Shown one piece after another: positions 10,873-23,328 of a stretch of 64,000 nt of DNA. How positions within the stretch are numbered: the stretch's first letter is position 1; every line of letters starts with the position of its first letter. A program made the position numbers and the translations under genes. The stretch is from Mytilisepta virgata (lineage: Eukaryota > Mollusca > Bivalvia > Mytilida > Mytilidae): assembly GCA_028015205.1 (NCBI GenBank), contig CM051516.1, positions 47,434,230 to 47,498,229 on the forward strand. The letters run 5' to 3'. The notes under the pieces are model-generated. The model was given only the letters and a program-made list of their open reading frames with translations, ran no database searches and was not told the origin of the DNA.

Positions 10873-12935
10873 CATCAGACTTGGGAAAAGTTATATATAC
10901 ACGGCATTTATCTACGTTGTTCATCCCTCAGACTGGACAAAGGTTATATATACTTACTGTATCTATCTGCGTTGCTGATCCTTCAGACTGGACACAGGAT
11001 ATATATACACTGTATTTACCCTCGTTAGTGATCCCGCAGACTAAACAAAGGTTATATATACACTGTATTTACCTACGTTCTTCATCCCCTAGACTGGAAA
11101 AAGGTTATATATACACTGTATTTACCTACGTTTTCATCTCTTAGACTGGACAAAGGTTATATATACACTGTATTTTCCTACGTTGTTCATCCCTTAGACT
11201 GGACAAAGGTTATATATACACTGTATTTGCTTACGTTGTTCATCCCTCAGACTGTACAAAGGTTATATATACACTGTTTACCTACGTTGTTGATCCCTCA
11301 GACTAGACAAAGGTTATATATACACTGTATTTACCTATATTGTTGATCCCTCAGACTGGACAAAGGTTATATATACAATGTATTTATCTAAGTTCTTCCT
11401 CCCTCAGACTGGACAAAGGTTATATATACACTGTTTATCTACGTTATTGATCCCTCAGACTAGACAAAGGTTATATATACAATGTATTTACCTAAGTTCG
11501 TCTTCCCTCAGACTGTACAAAGGTTATATATACACTGTATTTGCTTACGTTGTTCATCCCGAAAATTCGACAAAGGTTATATATACACTATTTACCTACG
11601 TTGTTGATTCCTCAGACTAGACAAAGGTTATATATACACTGTATTTACCTACGTTGTTCATCCCTTAGACTGGACAAAGGTTATATATACACTATTCAAC
11701 CAAGACGTTAGTCCCTAAGACTGGACAAAGGTTAAAAATACACAGTATTTACCCAAGTTCTTCCTCCCTCAGACTAGACAAAGGTTATATATACACTGTA
11801 TGTACCTACGTTGTTCATTCCTTAGACTTCACAAAGGTTATATTACCTTCGTTAGTCATCGCTCAGAATGAACAAAGGTTATATATACACTGTATTTACC
11901 TGCATTGGTGATCCCTCAAACTAGAGAAAAGTTATATATACACTGTATTTGCCTACGTTGTTGATCCCCAGATTGGACAAAAGTTATATATACACTCTAT
12001 ATACCCACGTTGTTGGTCCCTGAGATTGAACAAAAGTTATATATCCACTGTATTTACCTACTTTGGTGATCCCTAAAGATGGACAAAGTTATATATACAC
12101 TGTATTTACGTAGTTCACCTCTCATACCGAAGAAATGCTATATATACATTGTATTTACCTACGTTGTTGATCCCCCATACTGGACATAGGTTATATATAC
12201 ACTGTATTTTCCCACGTTCGTGATCTCTGAGACTGGACAAATGTTATATATACACTGTATTTACCTACGTTGTCGATCACTCATACTGGACGAAGGTTAT
12301 ATAAACACTGTATTTACCTACGTTGTTCGTCCCTCAGACGAGAAAGGTTATATATACATAGCATTTACCTGCGTTGTTCATCCCTCAGACTGGACATAGG
12401 TTATATACACAATGTAGCTATCTGCGTTTCTGATCCCTCAGACTTAACAAAGTTTATATATACACTGTATTTGCCCTTATTGGTGATCCCTCAGAGTGGA
12501 CAAATGTTATATATACACTATATTTACCTACGTTGTCGATCACTCAGACTGGACAAAGGTTATATATACACTGCAGTTACCAACGTTGGTGATCCCTCGG
12601 ACTAGACAAGGGTAATATATATACTGTATTTATCTACGTTGTTGGTCCCTCAGACTGGACAAAGGTTATATATACAGTGTATTCACCCACGTTAGTGATC
12701 CCGCAGACTAGACAAAGTTTATATATACAATGTATTTACCTACGTTCTTCATCCCCCCAGACTCGAGAAAGGTTATATATACACTATTTTCATACGTTGT
12801 TTGACCCTCAGACTTGAAAAAGGTTATATATACAGAGCATTTACTTGCGTTGTTCATCCCTCAGACTGGACAAAGGTTATATATACAATGCAGCTATCTA
12901 CGTTTATGATCCCTCAGACTGGACAAAGGTTATAT
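10873..12935 (+). repeat. 53-bp minisatellite array, segment 1 (about 39 copies)
   Basis: The unit is roughly cctacgttgttgatccctca then gactggacaaaggttatata then tacactgtattta, 53 bp. Copies vary by substitutions and small indels. The array is cut at 12935 inside a unit ('ggttatat') by the LTR retrotransposon and resumes at 30447 in the same phase. Open frames of 80-110 codons arise only because the unit has few stops on the + strand. Confidence 0.95.
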
Positions 12936-13461
12936 TGTTACGGCCGAAATCACCTTTAAATTGTAGCCAACAAAAGACACAAATCAATAATAAAATTTAA
13001 CAAGATTTATTATATACAAGTTTACAAAAAAATATTACACAAACTAAAATGTCAACTTAACTGTTCAAAATCCTTCGTCTTTTCCTAATCCTGAATTCTT
13101 CTCGTCACTGTTGCGGGAATCCAAGCGGAATATTATATCCAATCAGTCACAATCTAGTATGATGTAACGTAAATAAAAGTGTGTCAAGTACGATGTGTGA
13201 AACGTAAATAAAAGTGTGTCAATCCAACAGCTGAGAACACAAGAATGTATGTTCTGAAAGTCTAACTTTCTTGTCCGTATATATACTGTAGAACGGAAAC
13301 TTCTGGAATACGGTAGAATTTTGAATTACACCAGAATTATTACGTAAGTCAAATAGAAAGTTCTAGTCATTCCATCAGTATCTATTATTGTTCCAGTGAT
13401 TTCTAAACTGCGCAGTTATAACATTATTTGGTAAACAACTATACGTATTATGTAAACATAA
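12936..13461 (-). repeat. 3' LTR, outer part (interrupted)
   Basis: Collinear with 29822-30360 of the intact LTR. It lacks a 21-bp stretch after 'cacaagaatgt' and 6 bp after 'attattacgta'; these 27 bp account exactly for the length difference from the 625-bp copy. Only a handful of substitutions separate the two LTRs. It stops at 13461, where the nested insert begins; the rest of the LTR is at 24833-24908. Confidence 0.92.
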
Positions 13462-14671
13462 TGTAATATTTTGCATTGATCCACGTGGTTACCATGTGCC
13501 GTTTGACATCGGGTACTTGTTCATTGATTTTTACTTAGCTCTGGGGCATGACAGCATTTGTGAACGTTTTCAGTTATTTATCTGTGCCCTCACGATCATT
13601 TGTGTTGATATGTTTCAGTGTTTAGTCATTTGTATGTCTGGATAAGTGAGAAAGTTTACTCTCTTGTCGTGTGTAACAACTTACATTTTCATGTTGCACG
13701 ATTTCCGGTGAAAAAGTTGCGCAGCTATGTTAAGGCAATGTTTTTTATTTTTGGTCACGGGGAGATAACTCGTGCTAATGACATGAATATTCATGAACAT
13801 TGCGTGCTACGTCATGGACGTCAATGCCGGCGTTGTTTCCGTCATAAAAGATATTTACGTTAAAATTTCGGTTAATTTTTCGTTGAGATTGATGCGAATG
13901 ATATAACAACGTATATCCTTACGTTGTACATCGCAATGCGTGTCTATATTTGGAGAAAAAAGCTTTGATGTGGTAAAACTTGAGCCGTCCATCATCGTAC
14001 GAAGGCGGGGTCTATTTTCCTTATATGGAAATCTTAATCTTTGAGAAGCTTGAAGAGTGGACATTTCACGTGTTATCAGCCGAGGAGAAGGAGCAACAAT
14101 GATGCAGGCCTTGTAATTGACCAGACACTGATTATGCTGATCTTAAATATTAAGGTAACGTATATCAGTAACCTGACAACATTCATAACATGACCCACAT
14201 GCATTTGTCCACAACACGAAGTGGTGTATCACCTGTTCACTGTTGACACTGACACTGTTGTTTGTCATTTTTCGTGAACCGTATTTAAAAAAAGAATATT
14301 TGTGTGAGAAAAGTACAAAATCCAATATCAGAACATGATAAGTAATAAAAGTATATGTTTTGTTTAAACATAACATTTACCACCCCCCCCCCCCTCCCCC
14401 CCCCAAAAAAAAAAAAAACAAATCTCCCCAAACAAACTCTGGCTAAGTTTTTAGTTGTTAATAAAGCCTCTTTTTATTGTCACCAGGGGATTGTAGTTTA
14501 CTTTGAAAGCCAAATAATAAATAGAATATAAGCGTTTTGTTCTGCTCTGATCTGACAATCGACCCCAGGGTAAGGAATGGGGGATTTGTTTTTGTTTTTT
14601 TTTTAGGTGGCTAGAGAAAATCTAAATGTTGGTGCTGGTGAAAAGTTTATTTATTTAGTTGGTGTTTTACG
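13461..14671. other. Left end of the nested insert, no identified gene
   Basis: Relatively GC-richer sequence (about 13690-14110) with several CG dinucleotides and 'gtcataaaagatatttacg', reminiscent of a promoter or leader region. It is followed by a C-rich/A-rich low-complexity tract at 14382-14420. No conserved protein was recognised on either strand. Confidence 0.35.
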
Positions 14672-14765
14672 TAATCCCTTTTGGGATTCTGTGTTCAGAG
14701 CTATTTTTCTGTCTGGCCGCCAAGTCAGAAAAATAGCTCCGGACACAGAACCCCAAAAGGGATTA
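14672..14765. repeat. Imperfect inverted repeat (hairpin), arms about 40 bp
   Basis: The left arm 14672-14711 (starts taatcccttttggg, ends ctatttttctg) and the right arm 14726-14765 (starts cagaaaaatag, ends ccaaaagggatta) are reverse complements with a few mismatches, around a 14-base loop. It looks like a small fold-back element or MITE remnant. Confidence 0.85.
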
Positions 14766-14969
14766 GGGTTTTATGCTGTTTTCAGCACATTTTGGCTATT
14801 TCGTAGAGGAAGATTAAGAAAATGACAAAAATATTATCAGGTTCTCAGCAGATAAATATTTATAGTGACACCTTTAACCAGTGACTTAAAATTACAGTAA
14901 TTCTTCTATAACTTAATTAAATAAAATACATGGCAAATATATTGTTGTTAAGGTTATTATTTTTTTCAG

Positions 14970-15067
14970 CAGCAACAAAACGTAGAGCTATGTATTTCTA
15001 TGGAGAACAGGAAGCAGAAGTTTATATAAGGCCAATGCTCTGTATATCGGCCCTGTACAAGTGCTAG
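14970..15067 (+). pseudogene. Exon-like open segment, unknown protein
   Basis: A strong acceptor (ttatttttttcag) precedes an open frame reading ATKRRAMYFYGEQEAEVYIR and ending ...CISALYKC, stop at 15065-15067. The translation looks protein-like rather than random, but I do not recognise it and no partner exon was found. It may be a fragment of a host gene carried in the nested insert. Confidence 0.3.
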
Positions 15068-15419
15068 CTTTCAAGAACTTCCTGTTATATTAAACGGTCC
15101 ATTTATATATACTGTATTTCAGGTCATTGATTACCGTTATAATGTAAAATACAGCCGCTCATCACAATATGAAGCCATTGGCTCGTTGGCTATGCTCACT
15201 TGCCAAATAAGGCTTCATATAATGACTGCCAGCTGATATTTTACAATATCAATCTGCAATAAACCTGGTAACATTATACATATTTTTTCATATAGACTGC
15301 AAAAAAAATATTACAGTCAATCTTTAAATAATTTAGAGAGCTATAGTTTTTGGGGTTGATTTAATTGGATATTTAAAAAATAATATTTGATTGTCAGCAT
15401 GATGCACAGCAACAAGATC

Positions 15420-16230
15420 TTTATGCCCCACCACAAATGTGGCTGGGGTATATAGATTTACCCTTGTCCGTCAGTCCGTACGTTTAAATTCGGTTAAGTT
15501 TTGCGTTTAGCTCCATTTCTGAGAAACGTATAGTAATATATCAATGATATTTCACCACTACAGCCATCCTGTATAGTACAAGGCAGTTCAGCAACACTGG
15601 GTCGCTATGACCTACATTTCATGCTTCAGTGACTTTGGTTTAATTTTACTACATTAGGGTCAATAAATCAGAATCTTATGGTAATATATCAATGACCTTT
15701 CACCGCTACATTCCTCTTATATAGTACAACGCTATTCAGCAATATTTGGGTAAGCAAGTAAGTAAGTAATGTCTTTATTTAAAGAGGTAACACAGTTAGC
15801 ATTAAAAAGCTTATCTTCCCGAAGGCCCTCAAATAAAATATAAATTAATACAATGCACAGAATAAATTAATCTAACATTGATCCTATTTCTACAAAGATC
15901 CACACCATGTAGACCATCAATATAAATATATACATATATATATAATCAATAAAATTATATGCATTTAATATAAACATTGAAGCAATAGAATATCTTGCCT
16001 TCAAATACTGTGACTTTAATTTAATAAATTTAGAAAGCTGCACGGAGCTTTAAGTAATCTGTATAATTTCTTTTGAAGGTTTCTATATTTTTCTTTAACT
16101 TTAGGTCTGTTGGTAAAGAATTCCATAAAATAGTCACATTGACCTACATTTCATTGTCGAATAACTTTGCTTAAGGTTTATGTTTAGGTCCATTTCCTCA
16201 TATTTCTTACATTTGAATTTTTTTTTTTTT
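15420..16230 (+). repeat. Hairpin-headed repeat (tatgccccacc), interrupted by a LINE end
   Basis: It starts with a stem (atgccccaccac / gtggctggggtat), then 'ttgtccgtcagtccgtacg', then units containing 'agtaatatatcaatga', 'tatagtacaa' and 'ctatgacctacatttcat'. The phrase 'cagcaatatttgggt' at 15738 continues at 16135 with 'cacattgacctacatttca', so the repeat was broken by the insertion 15751-16134. Confidence 0.7.
15751..16134 (-). mobile_element. LINE 3' end, 5'-truncated
   Basis: On the - strand the segment ends with 'aataaagacattacttactt' and a short (ACTT)n tail, the usual form of a non-LTR retrotransposon 3' terminus. The rest is 3' UTR-like without the reverse transcriptase. It interrupts the repeat at 15420-16230. 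Confidence 0.6.
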
Positions 16231-16949
16231 AAAAATGCTCATTCGAACATACAATAAAAGAAATCAAGTTGATACTGCCATAGCTCCATATCTTAGAAAT
16301 CATGTTGTCAATGATACTTTAACAAAACAATTTTGGTCTTTTAAAGTACAACACAGTTCTGTACCATATATTTGCTCCATTATAAACTTCATTTTTCACT
16401 TTTATAACTGGATATAAACCTATATTGTTTTTAGGGCGGGACGTGTCTTTTGGACACATTTTGTAGTTTTCTTAACTTTTGACAGAAAAATGAGTTTTTT
16501 TTATTGGTATCGGGTAAAGATTATATTTTAATTACAAGTTGATGTTATATGGCAAAAAAAAAGATTAAAAAGGACAGGAAAGTTACATTTACGCTTGTAA
16601 AAAAGTAATTCGATGTGAATAGTTAAATAAAATGGAATTGATACTTGGAACACTACATCCAACCTTGAATCCATATCTAAGGGCCAATGCAAAAACCAAC
16701 CAAGAGTATAAATTAAGTAATATGACTCTTGCCCCTTTGTTCTCCCACCTTGCCTTAAAAACATAAAGAATGATGATCACAAAAACTTTTACTTTACTAA
16801 AATTCTGACAAAAGTCATTATACCATTCTTGAATTAATTCTTAAATTGGCTGTTTTTTTTTTGTGCTTAAGTGTTGTAAAACTTTACACCTATAATACAG
16901 GGTCTTGCATAGGGAAACATGAGGAAATAAAAATATCATTTATGATGAA
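16135..16949. other. AT-rich sequence, no identified gene
   Basis: Between the broken repeat and the SINE only AT-rich sequence with short spurious open frames is seen on both strands. No splice-bounded exon or repeat shared with the rest of the window was recognised. Confidence 0.4.
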
Positions 16950-17310
16950 AACCGCTTTTGTGGTCTCCTGGTAGCGTGCTCGCCTCGAGTGCAGAAGGTC
17001 GCAGGTTCGATCCCCGGCCGGGTCAAACCAAAGACATTAAAATTGGTATTTGCTGCTTCTCCACCATGCACACGGCATATAGCCTACAATGTATAGGAGT
17101 AAGAGCAAAGGACTGGTAGTCAGTATAATGTGTCCGAGTGGGGTGATATGTCTTCCTGCGGATATTTACCTCGTGAGCTAGCATGTTAAAAATCTGGCTC
17201 AGCGTGTCGGTCTAGTACAAAGCAGGGATCATATTCATATCATATTAACATGTTCTCGTTCTGATATGCACCTGGTTGCCACTGGACGATAAATAATAAT
17301 TCATCCATCC
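16950..17310 (+). mobile_element. tRNA-derived SINE with 15-bp target duplications
   Basis: The 5' part carries RNA polymerase III promoter boxes: an A-box region 'tggtagcgtgctcgcc' (about 16969) and a B box 'ggttcgatcc' at 17004-17013. A non-tRNA body follows and the 3' end is a short (ATCC)n run. The direct repeat 'atcatttatgatgaa' flanks it at 16935-16949 and 17311-17325, typical of LINE-mediated retroposition. About 360 bp suggests a full-length SINE; the family was not identified with certainty. Confidence 0.88.
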
Positions 17311-17325
17311 ATCATTTATGATGAA

Positions 17326-18539
17326 CAAAACATAACAATTTAACCTTCATGTAGTATTTTTATATAAGTTTGTTATAAACATCCTTCACTGAGAACTGCA
17401 TGAAAATAACCATGTGCCTGTATGTTCAATCTGATATTTTGAAAATAGGTGAAAATTTGAAATTTTAATAGGAATACATTGTACACAAACATTCATTGCA
17501 GTTCTAAACTCAAAGAGTCATATAGCATCGACTTAGAAAAAAGTACTTCATTGATATATTACATACATATATTCCCTATTTGCAGATATTGGAGTGGTCT
17601 CCCATATGCATGAGTTATCTTTCCTTACATAATGAGCAAAAATTTATTTAACCTTTTCTGAAATATTGAATAGGAGAAAGCCTTCATCAGTTACAAAAAT
17701 TTTGGAGAATAATGTGTATGGAACATATATATTCCTAAGAAAACAAATGACTATTTGTTCATTTAATGTGCACACAACAGTTTTCAGTTTCCTAAATGAT
17801 GTCAGGAATTGATGGTGTCTGTTAATCAAGTTGGTAACTGACCAATTTGTTGTATCTTAAACCCCTATATAAAAACAATATACAATGTATATCAAATTTT
17901 TCAAACTTTTCCACCATGTGACATTTATTTCTGATAAATTTCCACTGTGACATAAACGAGATAAAATACAGTCCCTCCCCCCTTACAAAATCCCAAATAC
18001 ATGTATTGGCTGATTCTAGACTAACAGATTTAGGTGCGAAATTTAAAGGTGTATTATTATAGATATTTGAAAGGTTATATCAATCTGTTTTTAAAACTTA
18101 GTTTCAAGGTAAATTTGCTGGCTTCCAATAGAGTAATCTCCCCTTAGTTAATATTAAATTATATGTTTTAAATTCACATTTCTGATCTTTTTATACAACT
18201 AAAATAAAGTTTAAGTATAAAGTAAGATAATAAATCATAAAAATTCACTGTGCAATGATTAGCAAATTAGGCAATTTGCTTCCAGTTTTTTATTATTTTG
18301 GGGAAAAGTCTATAGAATTTTATTCAAAACTGTTGTTTGCATCATGTGAAAGATGCCTCCAATAAGAACGTGGGAGACAACTCACATCTATCATGTCAAT
18401 AAAAAGCACAATAAAAACAAGTAATTTGACCTAAATTAAGAATTGTTTTGAAAAAATGTGTTTGTTGTTACACAATCTTACACTTATTACCCATTTATTT
18501 AACATGTACCTTCTATACTTATTTTACAGCCTCAAGCTT
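17326..18539. other. AT-rich sequence, no identified gene
   Basis: Nothing with coding character on either strand. It includes a 28-base segment (17597-17624) that is nearly the reverse complement of 20697-20725, and a 'gggagacaactcacatc' phrase at 18382 of the same type. Confidence 0.4.
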
Positions 18540-18605
18540 TGTCATGTGTAACCCTGAACAGGAAAAGGTTTATAACCCGAGAAATGTGATACGACAAAAT
18601 GCAAG
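18540..18605 (+). pseudogene. Exon-like segment, unknown protein
   Basis: A strong acceptor (ttattttacag) and a donor (AAG/gtaaca at 18606) bound a 66-bp segment open in one frame only: SSFVMCNPEQEKVYNPRNV followed by IRQNAR. The composition is protein-like. It leaves in phase 2, which does not match the phase needed by the next candidate at 19739, so either an exon is missing or the locus is broken. Function unknown. Confidence 0.35.
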
Positions 18606-19738
18606 GTAACATTATTTCTGGTATTTGGTATAATACTGCTTGATTTTGGTCACTGACCTACATTTAACGAATGAGTGACTGATAAAATTTTACATTAAAG
18701 TTCTTTGTAACTAAATGTAAATAATAGCTTACAGGTAAATATGTAAGCAATATCACTTCGGATTTGTTAAACCTGTGCATAGTTGTTTCGGACTGAACGT
18801 AACTTTGATGGCCTGAAAATAATTCTCAAGCTTATCTTCCACTTTTCAATGTGTAAATGAAACTGATGTGCACGTTATCTGGGACTCTTTGTTGTATTTT
18901 TGTTCACAGTGCTTATGAAGTCATGTTTTCCCTGTATTATTATCTTTGTAAAAAGGGGCTAGAAATGTGCCATTTTCATGACTTTTCCCAATTAATAAAA
19001 AAAATTATCATTGCTGAATAAAAAAAGGTATTCTTTTAGGCCAGGCAAAATTTATTTTTGGTGAATAGTTTCAGTCTCAAAGAATTCTGTAAATGTAAAA
19101 GAAATTCATTTCATTACAAAGTTAGATAAAAGGTTTGTTTCACTGGAAATTATTGAGTTTGTTTCATTCCTGATTCCATAAAATAAGCTATTTAAAAACA
19201 TGGGGGAAGAAAGTTGCATGATATTATAACAGTTTCTAATAGACAGTCAGACAATTTAAAACAACATTAATAATTGCCACAAAACAAAACAGGAAATTTA
19301 TTTAATTTTCGTGCACCCATCTTTAAAGACAGGACATATTATGGTATACCGTTGATTTCGTCTGTCGACCACACTTCGGACAACAACTCGAAAACGCTTT
19401 CACCAATTTTCAAAACTAGTTGACTTATTTAAATCTATTGACATAAGCTCCCTTTTGTTTTGTTTTTTTTTCATCAATTCCAATATGACATGGATCTTTA
19501 TTCGTTGAAAAATTGTCCAAAACTGTCAATTTTTCACACGTTGGACGGTTATGGAATTTTATTCATTCAAATTTCAGTGTTATGGAACTTTGTTCATTAA
19601 AAAAGGGGGGATTTTTCACATGTCATGCTGTATCTTAAGAACGCATTGTCATATTTACTTCAAACTTTAAACAGTTGTTTGTTGTGATAGTCTAAAGGTC
19701 TTTATACTTTTTGGTGAAGTTACAATTTTCTGTTCCAG

Positions 19739-19902
19739 AGTGGGATGCGACCTACCTGGTATTCATAAAAAATAAGCAACAAAATCAAAGAGTCTATATG
19801 TTAACCGGTGAAATTTTATTTCCTGGACAACAGGTGTATCATGCCCTCATGTTGCAGCAGTTTATTTATTTCTGCCTGGAAAAAAATTGCCCCCGAAGGT
19901 GA
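19739..19902 (+). pseudogene. Exon-like terminal segment, unknown protein
   Basis: A pyrimidine-rich acceptor (ttttctgttccag) precedes an open segment reading WDATYLVFIKNKQQNQRVYM, LTGEILFPGQQ and a tail HALMLQQFIYFCLEKNCPRR with stop at 19900-19902. It needs a one-base carry-in, whereas the upstream candidate (18540-18605) supplies two. Together they may be the 3' end of a captured or decayed host gene. I do not recognise the family. Confidence 0.35.
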
Positions 19903-21059
19903 AAACAGACCTGATCATGTTAGGAGAAACCAACAATCATTCTGTAAATTGTCATAAAATATACATTTATTTTTAATTGCCAAATATGTTATAAACTTCT
20001 ACCTGTTTCTGACGCTCATATACTAATAAATTATATATATTTCCCAACAATTTACTTGTACTTGAACAAAAATGTTTTACTTTGTCAGTTACTGATAAAA
20101 AAGTATATTCTAATTTGTACAGTCACAAGGATTTTATGTAGATGTATACTTAATATAAAATTTTCCGTTTTTATTAATAGGATGGTGATAGGTTACAGCC
20201 AAAGAGCCCGTTGAAAATTGAACATATTAAATGTAAAATTGTCAGTTGTGGAGTTGGACAAAGTTGAGCTGAAGAAAACTGAGTGTATTATACATTGTAC
20301 GGCAGTACATGTAGCAGTTTGAACAAGAGATTGAATTTTAATTTGACTAGATGAATTGAAAATTGAAATACACAATGACATTTCTGGAGTAATCCTGAAA
20401 AATTTTGATTTAAAAAGAAGTTTCTGAAATGTTCATCACACCATGAAAAAAAACCAATGGATTTATTTGAATTACGGAAAAAGATTAATCAGTTTTGGAT
20501 AAATATATAACGCTAACTGAATGAAAGTTTCTATATTTAGTTTGAAAAATGTTCATTGAAATAGTTGTTTTTAATTCAGAATACAAAAAATCAGTAGATT
20601 TAATTTATATCTTTATTTTGTTTATATGTTTTGATGTTCTTTATCTAAAATCTAAAAGTAATTTTTGTCCTTTGTAAATTTATACAAGATACTTTTGGGG
20701 GAAGATAACTTATGCATATGGGAGACAACTTCAAATACAAGTAGGGAATGTGACATCTGGTTAACAAATGTAAAATGATAATAAATATAAACATTTATTT
20801 TAGCAGTTTATTAGAAAATTTTTGTATTTTGAAAAAGGATTGTTAACATTTTTTTGTATTGAGTATTGACATACTATGTGATATTTATTATTAATAGATT
20901 TATTAAAATCATGTGTCTTGAGTAATTTTTCAAGTTTTATTTTTAAAGATGAGGTGGCAAGAATTTGTATGAAATTTCTTGCTCTGTAGTAAGTGAACTT
21001 GATATCTCTGCTTGAGGCTTTGATAAAACATACAAGTAAAGTCAAGAAATACCAAAGGG
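19903..21059. other. AT-rich, 3'-UTR-like sequence
   Basis: No coding signal was accepted. At 20697-20725 lies 'ggggaagataacttatgcat', the right member of the inverted pair with 17597-17624. 'aataaa' occurs at about 20779. Confidence 0.35.
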
Positions 21060-21150
21060 ATATTCGAAGGAGGGGAAAATCGAAACATGGACCCCACCAA
21101 AAAACGAGGGGTAGACTCAGGTGCTCCGGAAGAGTAAGCAGTCTGTTGAC
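21060..21150 (+). repeat. Mussel CCACCAAAAA / GGTGCTCCGGA repeat fragment
   Basis: The phrases 'accccaccaaaaaacgaggg' and 'ctcaggtgctccggaagagt' belong to a repeat I know as very frequent in Mytilus non-coding DNA. A related piece, 'ccaggtgcccctgaagggt', occurs at 56053. Open frames crossing it on both strands are not genes. Confidence 0.6.
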
Positions 21151-21478
21151 AAGAACCAACAATTGTGCAAGTATCAATGGGGGGGGGGGGCTTTTTATGA
21201 CCGTGGGGTGCGTCAGTGAACTGGAAACCCCTATCCGAAATTATCCATATATCGAATTTGTGACCCGAAAATATCCAGGAAAGCTAAAATTACATACCCG
21301 AAATTATCCAAAAATAATAAAAGCCATGATGAGACATATTTAAAGGCAACCTGAATTCTCCTTTGTGCTTTATAAAAATCTGCAGAAAATCCTGACCAAA
21401 AATCTCCACCAGTTTTGTAAAATCTTGACCGGAATTTGCAGCACGTCCTTTATCTAGTACCATTGAGTTACAGAGTTA

Positions 21479-21512
21479 CACACACACACACACCCCCCCC
21501 CCCCCCCCCCTT
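21479..21512. repeat. (CA)n followed by poly-C
   Basis: A simple repeat: (CA) dinucleotides from about 21479 run directly into a C tract ending at 21510. Confidence 0.9.
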
Positions 21513-22540
21513 CCTCTCTCAGCATTGGGGATGATAAAAGGTCATGTTGATGGTAAGTGGTGCAGAATCTGCATGAATTGGCCCCTGCCATGATCATGCA
21601 GGGACCATATAATACTATATATACAGTTCCTTGATCATGTATTCCTGTAAAACCCTTGTATTATGTACACATTGACCCAGAACAGTTAATATGGCTCATA
21701 CATTTAAAGGTAGAAGTTACATCTATTCCTAAGCAAAGAAGGTAATTTTTCTCACAAGTAGTGATTAATTACCGGTAGTCCACCATTTTAAAGCATGGAA
21801 AACTTGCATCCAGACTGGTTTCAGAAGCTATATGCAGTGAAATTTGGCAGTCTCTGCAGTAAAAAAATAATCTCTGAACTTTAAAATTTTAATTCCTTGC
21901 CAAATTTAGGGAGATTTCAATACATGAAAGCAAATATTTTATTCGAAAATGAAAATAAAAATTTATTTGTAACATTTTAGCATATGGTCCTACAGGATTG
22001 GTATAAATACATAAACGTGGGGTTTTGTAACATTTTGTTGGAGCCAAGATATTAAATCTGATCATTCTGAAACCTGGTGGTTTGTAATCCTGTGAAAAAA
22101 TCTACTATACTGGTATGATATGTGAAATAGTGAATGTATAATTTATCCAGATCTCATTGTGCATCCCCCCTACTTTTCTTGTGTTGTGTTTCAGTAAACC
22201 TAAACTGAATGTAAATTGATTTTTCCCAGAAAACCAAATAGAGTATTAATGTTTATTTATTTAATATGGTAACAATACAATATTAAAAATATGTTCATAA
22301 TATTTGCGCTTCTAAAGTTTATATAACTGGTTGCCGACTACAAGATGGAAACAGTAATTCCGGATATCTTTTTGGTCATCGGTGCGCTCTTAGAAATCCA
22401 TCGTCCTCGTTGCGCTTTAAATCCGGAGCGAAATGAGAGTAGAGTTGTTGAATAAAATAAAATCGAAAAGTGCATGGGCATACGCTGAACAGACATTATA
22501 GACATGAATATGTGTGAAATCTGCTATATCTACGGTAATA
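21513..22540. other. Nested insert interior, no identified gene
   Basis: AT-rich sequence. A small palindrome (ccctgcc-atgatcatg-caggg) is at about 21584. A possible LTR-type start 'tgtaacattttgttggagcc' lies at 22027, but no matching end could be paired with it with confidence. Confidence 0.3.
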
Positions 22541-22690
22541 GAAAAGTGCTGCTACTTTTCCTGGTTTGTATTCGTTTTTGAGAAAACTGCATTTAAAGAT
22601 GAAAAATCGTGCTTTTTTGACGCATTCGAGTACTTCATGTCAAATTTTGTAAAAAATACACAAATCCAGACAAAGTAGCAGCACTTTTCA
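22541..22690. repeat. Inverted repeat with 17-bp perfect arms
   Basis: 'aaaagtgctgctacttt' at about 22542 is answered by 'aaagtagcagcactttt' at about 22672, with a loop of roughly 115 bases. It could form a stem in RNA or be the ends of a small fold-back element. Confidence 0.8.
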
Positions 22691-23328
22691 GAAAGACGGG
22701 GTCCTATAGAATATATCGTATATATTCTTGTTAATAGCTGACACCCCTACGCCCTTGCACTTTTGCGAAATGTATGTACACCCGGTCCGTTGTTGGTAAT
22801 TCGCTGTAGTATGCAAATGAGCAATCACGTGACTGAAATAATTACCTGTTAGGTACCTCTTGTCATTGTCATTAACATAGTGGTTAACGATAACGCTCAT
22901 ATGCTAAATATATATGAAGAGTATTCCTTATTTAAGTGGAATAGACCCAATATTATGAAATAAAAAAAAAACATATGCCTTAACATCGCTGCGTGTAGAA
23001 AGCATGCGCAAGAATTGTATGCAAATTTGTTTGTGGAATGTGACCTGACGTGACCTTGTTTGTAAATTTTGTCGGAAAGCGAGTATGAATACGATCTGAG
23101 TGAATTTGAGCATTACGATTAATTTATGAATTAAAGTACAAATGATATTTATTGTCTAATTGCAATGTATTTTATGAACATTTTAGTGTTCCGTAAACAT
23201 CTTGTTTACGCTGTATAGTATTTTTATGTGCTTGTCGGGGATTATTTTTCTGTCATTTTCGGATGCTGAACCAATATCCCCGACGGTTGCTATGAACGCA
23301 CGCTCGTTGCCCCGACTGTTCTAGGGGA

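Noticed and set aside
13618..13863. 81-codon open frame near the left end of the nested insert
   Set aside because: No domain, no splice or start context and no repeat homologue; a chance frame in a GC-richer stretch.
16950..17030. Possible functional tRNA gene
   Set aside because: The A and B boxes belong to a SINE head: a non-tRNA body, a simple tail and 15-bp target duplications follow, and the acceptor stem is not formed.
20800..21343. Overlapping open frames of 125 (- strand) and 116 (+ strand) codons
   Set aside because: They cross a known mussel repeat phrase and a G-run, have no recognisable domain and mirror each other.
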